DNA of 64,000 nt from Rhodospirillum sp. (GTDB lineage Bacteria; Pseudomonadota; Alphaproteobacteria; Dongiales; Dongiaceae). Below the pieces are notes generated by a model that saw only the letters and a list, made by a program, of their open reading frames with translations, was not told the origin of the DNA and did not search any database. The stretch covers positions 1,178,001-1,242,000 of the forward strand of contig PNKY01000001.1 in NCBI GenBank assembly GCA_013822765.1, written 5' to 3'. Numbering within the stretch: the stretch's first letter is position 1; each line of letters starts with the position of its first letter. This document shows positions 52,260-61,898 of the stretch, piece after piece. The translations under genes and the position numbers were made by a program.

Positions 52260-54104
52260 ATGAAAGTATACTACATTTCTCCGACCGGCTCCGGCTTTCA
52301 CAGCGGCTCTTCGGCCGCGAATGCCGGCACGATCTACGATCTTCCCAGGTTCATCGCGGCCGCCGCGGCGGGCGACGAGGTGCGGCTGCTCGCCGACCAG
52401 GGTGCCTACAAGGTGATCAAGCAGATCACCATCGCGGCCGGCGGCGCCGCGGGCGCGCCGATCACGATCCGCGGCGCGACCAGTGACGGCACGGCGATGG
52501 CGGCGACCATCGTCGGCACGCGCGCGACGGGCTGGACGCCGGGCCTCGCGGAAGGTGTCGAGCTGTTCCGTCTGGTGGGCGGCGCGGACCACCTGAAGTT
52601 CTCGGACCTGGCGACCAAGAATATCGGCAACGGCGTGTTCCGCATCGGCGCCGATATCGGAGACCTCAGCATCAAGCGCGTCGCGGCCACCAATGTCGCC
52701 CGCTTCATCGAGAATCAAGTGTCCGGCTCCGAGACCTCGGCCAGTGTCAACTGGCTCAAGGTCGAGGACGTCACGATCGCCGGCTATTCGCGGAACGCGA
52801 TCAAGCTCAAATACAACAGCCGCAACGTGACGCTGCACAACGTGGTCGGCGACAGCCAGAAGCAGAATGGCGGCCTCATCCTCGCCGGCGTGGCGCTCGA
52901 CGGCACGGTGCACGACGTCGTCATGGATCATGTGACCATGCGCAACAACTACGGCCGCGGCGCCGCGGGCGACTATTGGAACGGTGATGGCTTCGTGGCG
53001 GAGGGCGGCACTTACAACCTGACCTTCCGCGACACGGTCGCCACCGGGAACACCGATGCCGGCTACGACATCAAGGGCAACAACGTGACGATGCTCCGGG
53101 CGTCGGCCAGCGGCAACAACAAGAACTTCCGCCTGTGGGGCGCCGAGTCCGTAACCATGACGGACAGCGTCAGCACCAACCCGTACCATTTCGGCGGCAT
53201 CGGCAAGCCGTCGCATTTCCAGGCAGCGAGCGGCGCCAACGTCACGCTCGATAATTTCCGCTACGCCGACAGCTCGACCGCCAAGGTGTTCGACCTGTCA
53301 AACGGCAACAATGTGGTGCGGCTGGTGGGCATGGCACTGCCGAGCGTGAGCGATATCCATTTCGGCAACAACAGCCTGGTCCGCCTGCCCAGCGGCCTGG
53401 TTATGAACGGCACCTCCGCCGACGACGTGCTGGCGGGCGGCGCGAGCGGCGACATGCTGATCGGCGGCAAGGGCAACGATACCTACACTGTCAACCACAC
53501 CGGCGACCGGCCGGTGGAACAGGGCAACGAGGGGACCGATCTGGTGAAGACCACGCTCGCATCTTACACCCTTGGCGCGTACGTGGAGAAGCTGAGCTTT
53601 TCCGGTTCCGGCAACTTCAGCGGCACCGGCAACAACCTCAACAACACCATGACCGGCGGCGCCGGCAACGACTGGCTCAATGGAGGCACTGGCAACGACG
53701 TGCTGACCGGCGGCAACGGGAGCGACACCTACTGGTTCGCCCGCGGCGGCAAGCAAGACACCATCTACAACGGCGATACCGGAGGCGCCGACCGGCTGCT
53801 GTTTGGCGCTGGCATCACCGACGATCAACTGTGGTTCGCGCAGAACGGCAGCGACCTGCTGGTAACGCTGCGCGGCACCGGCGGGACCGACACGGTCCGC
53901 GTCAAGGGCTGGTACTCGGACACCGATAACCGGCTCGGCACGTTCCAGCTCAGCGATGGGCAGGTGCTGGCGGCCACCCAGGTCCAGCAGTTGGTCCAGG
54001 CGATGGCGGATTTTTCGACGACTTCCGGCTCGCCCACCAGCCTCAGCGGCAGCGAGCAGCAGACCGTGGAGACGGTGATCGCGGCCAACTGGAAAACCAC
54101 CTGA
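52260..54104 (+). CDS. RTX beta-helix protein, paralogue of the upstream gene
   Basis: The 614-residue protein repeats the upstream gene's layout: beta-helix start (YYISPTGSGFHSGSSAANAG), shorter RTX region (GGAGNDWLNGGTGNDVLTGG) and the same end module (QLWFAQNGSDLLVTLRGTGG, then AATQVQQLVQAM). It lacks the cadherin-like insert and most RTX repeats of its neighbour. A GGAAGG site precedes the ATG. It is followed at 181 bases by the type I secretion ATPase, which suggests both RTX proteins are its cargo. Role outside the cell unknown. Confidence 0.87.
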   Translation: MKVYYISPTGSGFHSGSSAANAGTIYDLPRFIAAAAAGDEVRLLADQGAYKVIKQITIAAGGAAGAPITIRGATSDGTAMAATIVGTRATGWTPGLAEGVELFRLVGGADHLKFSDLATKNIGNGVFRIGADIGDLSIKRVAATNVARFIENQVSGSETSASVNWLKVEDVTIAGYSRNAIKLKYNSRNVTLHNVVGDSQKQNGGLILAGVALDGTVHDVVMDHVTMRNNYGRGAAGDYWNGDGFVAEGGTYNLTFRDTVATGNTDAGYDIKGNNVTMLRASASGNNKNFRLWGAESVTMTDSVSTNPYHFGGIGKPSHFQAASGANVTLDNFRYADSSTAKVFDLSNGNNVVRLVGMALPSVSDIHFGNNSLVRLPSGLVMNGTSADDVLAGGASGDMLIGGKGNDTYTVNHTGDRPVEQGNEGTDLVKTTLASYTLGAYVEKLSFSGSGNFSGTGNNLNNTMTGGAGNDWLNGGTGNDVLTGGNGSDTYWFARGGKQDTIYNGDTGGADRLLFGAGITDDQLWFAQNGSDLLVTLRGTGGTDTVRVKGWYSDTDNRLGTFQLSDGQVLAATQVQQLVQAMADFSTTSGSPTSLSGSEQQTVETVIAANWKTT

Positions 54105-54111
54105 TAAGGCG

Positions 54112-54149
54112 GGCAGGGGGCAGGACCCGACCGGTCTATACCCCCTGCC
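54112..54149 (+). terminator. Possible hairpin after the second RTX gene
   Basis: GGCAGGGGG (54112-54120) pairs perfectly with 54141-54149 across a 20-base loop, just after the stop at 54104. No T-run follows, so it may be an mRNA-end structure or a factor-dependent site. Confidence 0.35.
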
Positions 54150-54228
54150 TAGTAGGTGTCGGCGGCCGCGGTCCCAAAATATGGGGCGAATTATTGGAAA
54201 AGCTGGCCATTATTAAGGGTTTAGTCAG

Positions 54229-54243
54229 CTATCGCGGCGATAG
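54229..54243. promoter_or_regulatory. 15-base palindrome upstream of the secretion ATPase gene
   Basis: CTATCGC and GCGATAG form perfect 7-bp arms around one base, 43 bases before ATG 54286. The site suits a dimeric regulator. The cognate regulator is unknown. Confidence 0.35.
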
Positions 54244-54285
54244 TCCAAAGGTGCAGAAAAGTTTGGTTAAAAAATCAACGCCGAC

Positions 54286-56439
54286 ATGACAAACCAGATG
54301 CTCACCGTGGCCGTTGACGCCCGACAACGGACCTTGAGTTGCCTCGCAACCTTGCTCCGCTTTCATGGCCTCGCCATGGGCGCGGATGCGATCGGTCGCG
54401 AGTTGCCCGGCTCCGACAACATCACCGGCGATGACATCGTGCGCCTGGCCCGCCAGCAGGATCTGAAGGCGCGCCGGACGACCAGCTCGTATGATCGCCT
54501 GCCCGCCGCACCGTTGCCGGCGCTCGCCCGCGGCCACGACGGCAGCTTCTTCATTCTCGGCCGCTGCAGCGACGACAAGGTGCTGGTGCATCGCGGCGCC
54601 GGCGCTGCCGCCGAGGTGATGGACAGGGGCGCGTTCGAGGCGATCTGGGACGGCACCCTCGTCTTCGTGACGCGCCGCGCGACCTTGACGGATTTCGGCC
54701 GGCAGTTCGGCATCTCCTGGTTCATGCGAGCAATCTACAAGTATCGCAACCTGCTGAGCCAGGTCCTGCTCGCCTCCTTCTTCCTGCAAATCTTCGCGCT
54801 GATCTCGCCCTTGTTCTTCCAGGTGGTGGTGGACAAGGTGCTGGTGCATCGCGGCATGACGACGCTCGACGTGCTGCTGATCGGCCTTGTCACCGTGTCG
54901 ATCTTCGAGACCATCCTAGGTGCGTTGCGCACCTACGTCTTCTCGCACACCACCAACCGCATCGACGTCGAGCTGGGCGCGCGCCTGTTCCGCCACCTGG
55001 TGGCTCTGCCACTCGCGTATTTCGGCGCGCGCCGCGTCGGCGATTCGGTCGCCCGCGTGCGCGAGCTGGAGAACGTCCGCCAGTTCATCACCGGCTCCAG
55101 CCTCACGCTGGTGATCGACCTGTTCTTCACGGTGGTCTTCATCGCGGTGATGGCATGGTACAGCTGGTGGCTGACCGTCATCGTGCTGGTGTCGCTGCCG
55201 ATCTATGCCGGCATCAGCATCGCCCTGACGCCCCTGTTCCGCGCGCGGGTCGAGGAGAAGTTCAAGCGCGGCGCCGAGAACCAGGCCTTCCTGGTGGAGG
55301 CCGTGACCGGCATCGAGACCCTGAAGGCGATGGCGGTCGAGCCGCAGATGCAGCGCCGCTGGGAAGAGCAGCTGGCCGGCTATGTCGGCTCCTCGTTCCG
55401 CGTCGCCAACCTCGGCAACTACGCCAGCCAGTCGATCCAGCTGGTCTCCAAGCTGGCGACCGCCGGCATCCTCTATTTCGGCGCCAAGGCGGTGATCGCC
55501 GGCGACCTCACGGTTGGCGAACTGGTCGCCTTCAACATGCTGGCCAGCCGCGTGTCCCAACCGGTGCTGCGCCTCGCGCAGGTCTGGCAGGATTTCCACC
55601 AGGTGCGCCAGTCGATCCAGCGCCTAGGCGACATCCTCAACACCCCGCCGGAACCATCGGCGACGCCCGGCCGTGGCGCGCTGCCGACGGTGAAGGGCGC
55701 CATCCGCTTCGATCATGTGAAGTTCCGCTACCGCATCGACGGACCCGAAGTGCTGCGCGGGGTCGAGATCGACATTCCCGCCGGCCAGGTGGTCGGCATC
55801 GTCGGCTCCTCCGGCTCCGGCAAGTCGACGCTGGCCAAGCTGGTGCAGCGCCTCTACGTGCCCGAGTCCGGCCGCGTGCTGGTCGACGGCATCGACCTCG
55901 CGATGGTGGACGCCTCCTGGCTGCGCCGCCAGATCGGCGTCGTGCTGCAGGAGAACGTGCTGTTCAATCGCACGGTGCGCGAGAACATCGCGCTTGCCGA
56001 TCCGGGCATGCCGCTCGACCAGGTGGTCGCGGCCTCCAAGCTCGCCGGTGCGCACGACTTCATCCTGCAGCTGCCGGAAGGTTACGACACCGTGATCGGC
56101 GAACGCGGCGGCACGCTCTCCGGTGGCCAGCGCCAGCGCATCGCGATCGCCCGCGCACTGGTGACCAACCCGCGCATCCTGATCTTCGATGAGGCGACCA
56201 GCGCCCTCGACCTCGAATCCGAGCAGGCCATCCAGCGCAACATGCGCCACATCTGCAAGGGCCGCACCGTGCTCATCATCGCGCACCGCCTGTCGACCGT
56301 GCGCCACTGCGACCGCATCATCACCATCGAGCAGGGCCGCATCGTCGAGGAAGGCAAGCACGAGGAACTGATCGGGAGCGGCGGCCGCTACGCGCTGCTG
56401 CACCGCATGCAGTCGGGCGAGGTGATCGATGCAGCGTGA
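54286..56439 (+). CDS. Type I secretion ATPase (HlyB-like ABC exporter)
   Basis: The 717-residue protein has an N-terminal C39-like domain of about 125 residues in which the catalytic Cys and His seem absent (the positions align to Arg15 and the Phe of SFFILGR, by my alignment), as in HlyB. Six membrane spans (about 150-420) and an ATPase domain follow: Walker A GSSGSGKST, signature LSGGQRQR, Walker B ILIFDEATSALD, H-loop IIAHRLS. It exports unfolded RTX proteins across both membranes with an adaptor and a TolC-like pore. The two RTX genes upstream are obvious cargo. It overlaps the adaptor gene by 11 bases. Confidence 0.93.
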   Translation: MTNQMLTVAVDARQRTLSCLATLLRFHGLAMGADAIGRELPGSDNITGDDIVRLARQQDLKARRTTSSYDRLPAAPLPALARGHDGSFFILGRCSDDKVLVHRGAGAAAEVMDRGAFEAIWDGTLVFVTRRATLTDFGRQFGISWFMRAIYKYRNLLSQVLLASFFLQIFALISPLFFQVVVDKVLVHRGMTTLDVLLIGLVTVSIFETILGALRTYVFSHTTNRIDVELGARLFRHLVALPLAYFGARRVGDSVARVRELENVRQFITGSSLTLVIDLFFTVVFIAVMAWYSWWLTVIVLVSLPIYAGISIALTPLFRARVEEKFKRGAENQAFLVEAVTGIETLKAMAVEPQMQRRWEEQLAGYVGSSFRVANLGNYASQSIQLVSKLATAGILYFGAKAVIAGDLTVGELVAFNMLASRVSQPVLRLAQVWQDFHQVRQSIQRLGDILNTPPEPSATPGRGALPTVKGAIRFDHVKFRYRIDGPEVLRGVEIDIPAGQVVGIVGSSGSGKSTLAKLVQRLYVPESGRVLVDGIDLAMVDASWLRRQIGVVLQENVLFNRTVRENIALADPGMPLDQVVAASKLAGAHDFILQLPEGYDTVIGERGGTLSGGQRQRIAIARALVTNPRILIFDEATSALDLESEQAIQRNMRHICKGRTVLIIAHRLSTVRHCDRIITIEQGRIVEEGKHEELIGSGGRYALLHRMQSGEVIDAA

Positions 56440-58936
56440 CAACGCCGCGCACGCCGTCCCCGAGGCATCGGCGAACGACAGCCGCGAATCGCCGCTGAAC
56501 CGGCTGCTGCGCAAGCCGGCGTCTGAAGCACCCATCGCCAAGCCGGCAAACGCGCCGGCGGCACCCGTCGCCGGCGCGCCCCAGAGTTCATCGCAACCGG
56601 CTGCTCCCCAGCCGGCGGCAGCGCTCTCGCCCGCCGAGATGATCGTCAACAAGCTGCGCGGCAAGCAGGCGCCGGCGCCGCTGCCGTGTCCCGAGCCGCC
56701 GCGCGCCCCGGCATCGGTGCCGGAAGTGACGGTCGCCGCCGAGCCGGTCGACGTCGAGTTTACCCCGGTGGAAACGCCGGCCGCGCCGATCGTCGAGCCC
56801 GCGCTAGCGCCGGCATCGGCCGCTGCGCCCGCATCGAGCTCTGCGCCCGCGCCGATTGCTGCACCCGCGCCCGCCGCTGCCAAGCCACTCGACCGATTGC
56901 TGCCAGCTGCGGCACCGGCTGAGCGCGCAGCGACGCTGGCAGCGAGCGCAGCGTCTGCACCGTCCGCCGTCGTGCCTCAAAGCCAACCAGCCACCCCAGC
57001 GCCCGCGCCGGCACCGTCAGCGCCGGCCATCAAGCCGCTTGAGACGCAAGCACCGACGACGAGCACACCGCTGCAAAAGCAGGTCATCGCACCGCAGCCG
57101 CCGGTCGATCGGCCCGCGCCCGCGCAAGAGACGGCGCGCGAGGTACCCCTTGAGCAGCCGCGCGCCGCCGCAGTGCCCGCGCCGCAGCCCGCCGCGACCA
57201 CGACCGCGACAGTACCGCAGGCGCCTGCACCCAAGCCGGCCGTGCCTCCGGCGGCCGCACCACAGCCAGCCGCACCGCAGGCAGCGGCACCGCAGCCGGT
57301 CGCGCCTCCCGCGCCCGCGCCCCAGCCAGCCCCGCTAGCTGCGATGCCGGAAGCGCCCGTCGCCGCGCAGCCGCGGGCTCCCGAGCCCGCGCCGCAATCG
57401 CCGGTGCAAAGACTCAGGGCTGCGGCAGCGGAAACGCCTGCGCCAGGCACCGCGCTGCAGATCCCGACCGGGATCGTGCCGCGCGCACAGGTGACCGAGA
57501 AAGAGAAAGGCGTCGGCAAACTGCTGCGCCTTCCCAAGCGCAATCGCGACGAGCGCGAGTTCCTGCCGGCCGCGCTGGAGATCGTCGACACGCCGCCCTC
57601 GCCGGTCGGCCGCGCCATCGGCCTCACCATCATCCTGGTCGCGATCATCGCCATCGTGTGGTCGATCTTCGGCAAGGTCGACATCGTCGCGATCGCCAGC
57701 GGCCGCATCGTGCCGGCTGGCAAGACCAAGATCCTGCAACCGGCCGACACCGGCATCGTCACCGCGATCCACGTCTCCGACGGCGCTCACGTGAAGGCGG
57801 GCGACGTCCTGATCGAGCTCAATTCCAACCAGGTGTCGGCGGACCGCGACCGCTTCGTGCGCGACCTGCTGCAGGCCAATCTCAATCTGGCGCGGCTACG
57901 TGGGCTTGCCGCGACCTTGCCGGGCACGCCGGGCGAGGGCAAGAAGCCGAACCTGGTCGACCCGCCGGGGGATGCGAAACCGGAGGACCTGACGCTGACC
58001 CAGGCCGCCATGCGCGCCCAGGCCGCGAACGAGAATGCCAAGCTCGCCGATCTCGACCAGCAGATCGAGGCCAAGCAGGCTGAGGCCGCCGAAGCCGCCG
58101 CCAATGCAACGAAGCTGCAGGCCTCGCTGCCCATGCTGGCCGACCAGGAGCAGCTGTTGCGCACCATGCGCGACCAGAAGATCGGCAGCAAGCTCGACTG
58201 GTACCAGATCAATCAGCAGTTGATCGAGCAGAAGCACGAGATCGGCGTGCTCGCCCACCGCCGGGAAGCGGCCGAGGCGGCGCAGCGCGCCCTGCGCGAA
58301 CAGCGCGCCGCAGCGGCGACGCAGTATCAGATGGAGATCCTGTCCGAGCTGGATAAAGTGCGCTCGCAGGCGAGCGAGCTGAACGCCGAGCTCACTAAGT
58401 CCCAGCAGCGCGTTAGCCAGAATGTCCTGCTCGCGCCGATCGATGGCACTGTGCAGCAGCTCGCCATCCACACCATCGGCGGCGTCGTCACGCCCGCGGA
58501 GTCGCTGCTCGCGATCGTGCCGCATGACGATAGCCTGGTGGTCGAGGCTTCGGTCCAGAACCGCGACGTCGGCTTCATCAGCGAAGGCCAGACCGTGCGC
58601 GTGAAGGTCGAGGCCTTCAACTTCACGCTCTACGGTCTGATCGAAGGCAAGGTGCTGAGCGTCACCCGCGACGCCGTCCAGCAGTCGAACGACGGCAAGA
58701 ACAAGAACAACAAACAGGACGAAGGCGACCCCTCCGCGACCGAGGGCCAGTCCGGCCCGGTCTACATGGCGCGTATCGCGCTCGACCAGGACTGGATGAT
58801 GACCGAGAACGGCAAGGTCCAGCTCACGCCCGGCATGGCCGTGACCGCCGAGATCCAGACCGGCGAACGCCGCCTCATCAGCTACCTCCTCTCGCCGCTG
58901 GTTCGGAAGGTCTCCGAAAGCATGCACGAGCGCTGA
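56429..58936 (+). CDS. Type I secretion adaptor (HlyD-like) with a very long Pro/Ala-rich N-terminus
   Basis: The 835-residue protein has about 370 N-terminal residues dominated by Pro, Ala and Gln (repeated PAPAP and AAPQP elements). A membrane span follows (about 396-415, IGLTIILVAIIAIVWSIFG), then the HlyD lipoyl region (ADTGIVTAIHVSDGAHVKAG), coiled coil and beta-barrel, which alone match a normal 430-480-residue adaptor. The segment before the membrane span should lie in the cytoplasm. The ATG overlaps the ATPase stop. It bridges the ATPase and an outer-membrane pore; no TolC-like gene is in the window. The N-terminus is well beyond family size. Confidence 0.88.
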   Translation: MQRDNAAHAVPEASANDSRESPLNRLLRKPASEAPIAKPANAPAAPVAGAPQSSSQPAAPQPAAALSPAEMIVNKLRGKQAPAPLPCPEPPRAPASVPEVTVAAEPVDVEFTPVETPAAPIVEPALAPASAAAPASSSAPAPIAAPAPAAAKPLDRLLPAAAPAERAATLAASAASAPSAVVPQSQPATPAPAPAPSAPAIKPLETQAPTTSTPLQKQVIAPQPPVDRPAPAQETAREVPLEQPRAAAVPAPQPAATTTATVPQAPAPKPAVPPAAAPQPAAPQAAAPQPVAPPAPAPQPAPLAAMPEAPVAAQPRAPEPAPQSPVQRLRAAAAETPAPGTALQIPTGIVPRAQVTEKEKGVGKLLRLPKRNRDEREFLPAALEIVDTPPSPVGRAIGLTIILVAIIAIVWSIFGKVDIVAIASGRIVPAGKTKILQPADTGIVTAIHVSDGAHVKAGDVLIELNSNQVSADRDRFVRDLLQANLNLARLRGLAATLPGTPGEGKKPNLVDPPGDAKPEDLTLTQAAMRAQAANENAKLADLDQQIEAKQAEAAEAAANATKLQASLPMLADQEQLLRTMRDQKIGSKLDWYQINQQLIEQKHEIGVLAHRREAAEAAQRALREQRAAAATQYQMEILSELDKVRSQASELNAELTKSQQRVSQNVLLAPIDGTVQQLAIHTIGGVVTPAESLLAIVPHDDSLVVEASVQNRDVGFISEGQTVRVKVEAFNFTLYGLIEGKVLSVTRDAVQQSNDGKNKNNKQDEGDPSATEGQSGPVYMARIALDQDWMMTENGKVQLTPGMAVTAEIQTGERRLISYLLSPLVRKVSESMHER

Positions 58937-58971
58937 GCTCGCAGCAGTGGCGCAATCGGTCTAGGGCTGAC

Positions 58972-60039
58972 TCACTTCGCGACGAGATCCGGCCAGCCGC
59001 AATGCGGACGTATCCAATCGATCTCGGAGGGAATATACGGGATCGCAAATCGCGTATCCCGGTTCGGCAGGAACGTCATGATACCAGTGGCCTGCCAGGC
59101 GCGCCATTTGCGGTCCGCGGCGTCATAATCGGCCTTCGGCATCTGGGGCTCGAGTGCATTCCGTCTGTCCAGCGCCGCTTGCCGGACGTCGCCACAGCCG
59201 TGGAACCACGCGTTCGAATACCAGAGATAGGACTGCACGAAGTCACGTTCGACGCAGTCGCCTCGTTCGAAGATTGTGGCGAGTAGAAATTGGGCAAAGG
59301 GCAGATCTCGATTGGCGGCTGCCGCCAGCCATTGTACTGCCTCATTGCAGTTCTGTTGCACGTCTTTGCCGCGATAGAGCAAGTCACCCAGACTCGCTTC
59401 GGCCTCGGCAATCTCTTGCTCGGCCGCCATTCGATACCAGGTCAACGCCGCTGGCATGTCGCGCGGCACGACGCGCCCCTCCTCGAGCATGACGCCCAGG
59501 ACGTACGCTGCCGGCCCGAACTTTTGATCGGCCGCGCGCTGAACCCATCGGGCGGCTTCGGGTCCGTTCTCCGGGACACCGAGATACTCCACGCCCCGGT
59601 AGTACATCATGCCGAGCGTGAGCTGGAACTGGGGCGTGCCCTGTTCTGCGGCGAGAGTGAACCACTTCATGGCTTCATCATGATCCGACGGGCCGAGATA
59701 GCCCGTGGCGTACATCTCGCCAAGGTCGAACATGGCATATGGCCAGCCGCCCTCCGCCGCACGCCGCATCCAGTTAGATGCCGCGGCCTTGTCGCGTTTC
59801 ACGCCCAGCGCGTCGCGGTAGATCCGCGCTATGGCATATTCGGCACGAGGATCGCCCGCTTCGGCAAGCGGCTGGAATTCGCGGAGAGCGGTCTGATAGT
59901 CGCCTTGCTGGAACGCTGTGACGCCCTGGTCGAAGTCGGCAGAAGCGGAGGTACCACTGGAAGCGAGGAATGCCACCCAGACGAGTCTCAGCGCTATGGA
60001 AAACCAGTCTTCCCTGAGAATGATGCCGCTGATCGCCAT
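58972..60039 (-). CDS. Sel1-repeat (TPR-like) protein with signal peptide
   Basis: The 355-residue protein begins with a hydrophobic signal-like region (cleavage near ASA-D). It then carries about seven Sel1-like repeats of the type AxxxLGxMYxxGxGVxxDxxxAxxWxxxAAxQG, such as AEYAIARIYRDALGVKRDKA. The C-terminal 60 residues have two Cys in EDCVERDF-like and CGDVRQAAL contexts. Such proteins act as protein-binding scaffolds. GTG 60042 is the alternative start. It converges on the type I secretion operon and diverges from the MFS exporter gene. Partners unknown. Confidence 0.82.
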   Translation of the reverse strand: MAISGIILREDWFSIALRLVWVAFLASSGTSASADFDQGVTAFQQGDYQTALREFQPLAEAGDPRAEYAIARIYRDALGVKRDKAAASNWMRRAAEGGWPYAMFDLGEMYATGYLGPSDHDEAMKWFTLAAEQGTPQFQLTLGMMYYRGVEYLGVPENGPEAARWVQRAADQKFGPAAYVLGVMLEEGRVVPRDMPAALTWYRMAAEQEIAEAEASLGDLLYRGKDVQQNCNEAVQWLAAAANRDLPFAQFLLATIFERGDCVERDFVQSYLWYSNAWFHGCGDVRQAALDRRNALEPQMPKADYDAADRKWRAWQATGIMTFLPNRDTRFAIPYIPSEIDWIRPHCGWPDLVAK

Positions 60040-60140
60040 CACCGCGTCTCCCTGCCATCAGCGTATGCCTGACGACCTGGATCTGCAACCTTTGCGCGTC
60101 GCTTTGATTTCGGAGCACGGGCGGCCTAGGATCAGATGCC

Positions 60141-61898
60141 ATGAATGACAGGACTTCGCTTCGCCCCGATACCATGCGGGCGTCGCCTCTCACGCCTTTC
60201 AAATACAACATCTTCCTGGCGCTCTGGCTGGCCAGCCTGTGCTCCAATTTCGGCGGCCTGATCCAGTCGGTGGGCGCCTCCTGGCTGATGACCTCGCTGT
60301 CGCCGACCGCTGACATCGTGGCGCTGGTCCAGGCCTCGACCGTGCTGCCCTACATGCTGTTCTGCCTCGCCGCCGGTGCCGCCGCCGACGTGTTCGACCG
60401 GCGCATCCTCATGCTGTCGGCGCAGATCCTCGCGCTGGTGGTCTCGGTCCTGCTCACCGTCTTCACGTTTACGGGGGTCATGACTCCTTGGCTGCTGCTG
60501 ACCTTCACCTTCCTGGTCGGCTGCGGCAACGCGATCTACGGTCCGGCCTGGCAATCCTCGGTGGGCGAGGTGGTACCGCGCGCCGAGCTGCCTCAGGCGG
60601 TCGCGCTCAACAGCCTCGGCTTCAACATCGCGCGCACGGTCGGCCCCGCGATCGGCGGCTTGATTGTCGCCGCCTCCGGCTCGCAGGCGGCGTTCCTCGT
60701 CAACAGCGTCAGCTATCTCGGTCTTATCATCGTGTTGCTCTCCTGGAAGCGGCCGGTCGAGCAGCGGCCGTTTCCGCCGGAGAGCATCCCGTCCGCCATG
60801 ATGGCGGGCCTGCGCTACGTCGCGCTGTCGCCGTCGATCCAGAGCGTCCTCATCCGCGCCGTGGTGTTCGGAATGGCCGCCAGTTCCATCTGGGCCCTGA
60901 TGCCGCTGGTGGCGCGCGACCTGATCCAGGGCGGCCCGTCCATCTACGGCCTGCTGCTCGGCGCCTTCGGTGTCGGCGCGGTGCTGAGCGCGTTGTCGAG
61001 CACGCGCCTGCGCGCCGCCTTCACGACCGGTCAGATCGTCACCATCGCGACCTTGTTCTTCGCCACCGGCAGCATCATCGCGGCCTTCAGCACCAGTCTC
61101 CCCATCACCATGATCGGCATGGTGATGTGCGGCGGCGGCTGGGTGCTGGCGCTCTCCACCTTCAACATCTCGGTGCAGCTGTCGGTCCCACGCTGGGTGG
61201 TCGGCCGCTCGGTCGCGATCTATCAGATGATGACCTTCGGTGGCATGGCGCTGGGCAGCTGGCTGTGGGGTTTGACCGCGCACCATTTCGGCCTGGTCTT
61301 CAGCCTGGCGCTGGCAGGCGGCGTGCTCGCCGCGTCCACCCTGCTGGCGCGGCTCTGGCCGATGCCAAGCATTGCCGGCGAGAATCTCGATCCGCGCTTG
61401 CCGGAATCCGCGCTACCGATCCTCGACCAGGGGATTCCCTACCGCGAGGGTCATGTCGTCCTCACCATCGAGTATCGGGTGGCCAAGGAGGATGCCCCGC
61501 AGTTTGCCAGCGCCATGCGCAAGCTGGCGCAGGTGCGCCAGCGCAACGGCGCCCGCCGCTGGTCGCTGATGGTGGACGTGACCGATCCGCAGGTGTGGGT
61601 CGAGCGCTTCCAGTATCCGAGCTGGACCGAGTACCTACGCCAGCGCCATCGTGGCACCGTGTCCGATCGCGCCGTGTGGGATCATGCGCGCAGTTTTCAC
61701 CGCGGCGAGGAGCGGCCGAAGGTTCGTCGCCTGATCGCGCAGTCGGTGGAGGACATCGCGGGCACGCCGGGCGCGCGACCTGAGCGCACGCCGACCGTCG
61801 CGATCACCGATCCGGCTTTGCCGCCCGATCCGTCACCCGCTACAGGGTCATCGACCTCGGGTTCCCCGACAGGAACTCCATCCGACAGAACTCAATGA
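60141..61898 (+). CDS. MFS exporter (EntS-like, MFS_3 family) with C-terminal monooxygenase-like domain
   Basis: The 585-residue protein has about ten to twelve membrane spans typical of the EntS/MFS_3 class (from FLALWLASLCSNFGGLIQSV) and ends with a soluble region. Residues about 440-530 (EGHVVLTIEYRVAKEDAPQF, then WVERFQYPSWTEYLRQ) resemble an antibiotic-biosynthesis-monooxygenase-like alpha/beta domain, often seen in this family. It probably exports a small molecule or siderophore. Its 3' end overlaps the convergent LysR gene by 59 bases. Confidence 0.87.
   Translation: MNDRTSLRPDTMRASPLTPFKYNIFLALWLASLCSNFGGLIQSVGASWLMTSLSPTADIVALVQASTVLPYMLFCLAAGAAADVFDRRILMLSAQILALVVSVLLTVFTFTGVMTPWLLLTFTFLVGCGNAIYGPAWQSSVGEVVPRAELPQAVALNSLGFNIARTVGPAIGGLIVAASGSQAAFLVNSVSYLGLIIVLLSWKRPVEQRPFPPESIPSAMMAGLRYVALSPSIQSVLIRAVVFGMAASSIWALMPLVARDLIQGGPSIYGLLLGAFGVGAVLSALSSTRLRAAFTTGQIVTIATLFFATGSIIAAFSTSLPITMIGMVMCGGGWVLALSTFNISVQLSVPRWVVGRSVAIYQMMTFGGMALGSWLWGLTAHHFGLVFSLALAGGVLAASTLLARLWPMPSIAGENLDPRLPESALPILDQGIPYREGHVVLTIEYRVAKEDAPQFASAMRKLAQVRQRNGARRWSLMVDVTDPQVWVERFQYPSWTEYLRQRHRGTVSDRAVWDHARSFHRGEERPKVRRLIAQSVEDIAGTPGARPERTPTVAITDPALPPDPSPATGSSTSGSPTGTPSDRTQ

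Noticed and set aside
60132-61286. 384-codon minus-strand frame opposite the MFS exporter
   Set aside because: Antisense frame rich in Arg/Asp/Gln/His; the plus-strand membrane protein is clear.
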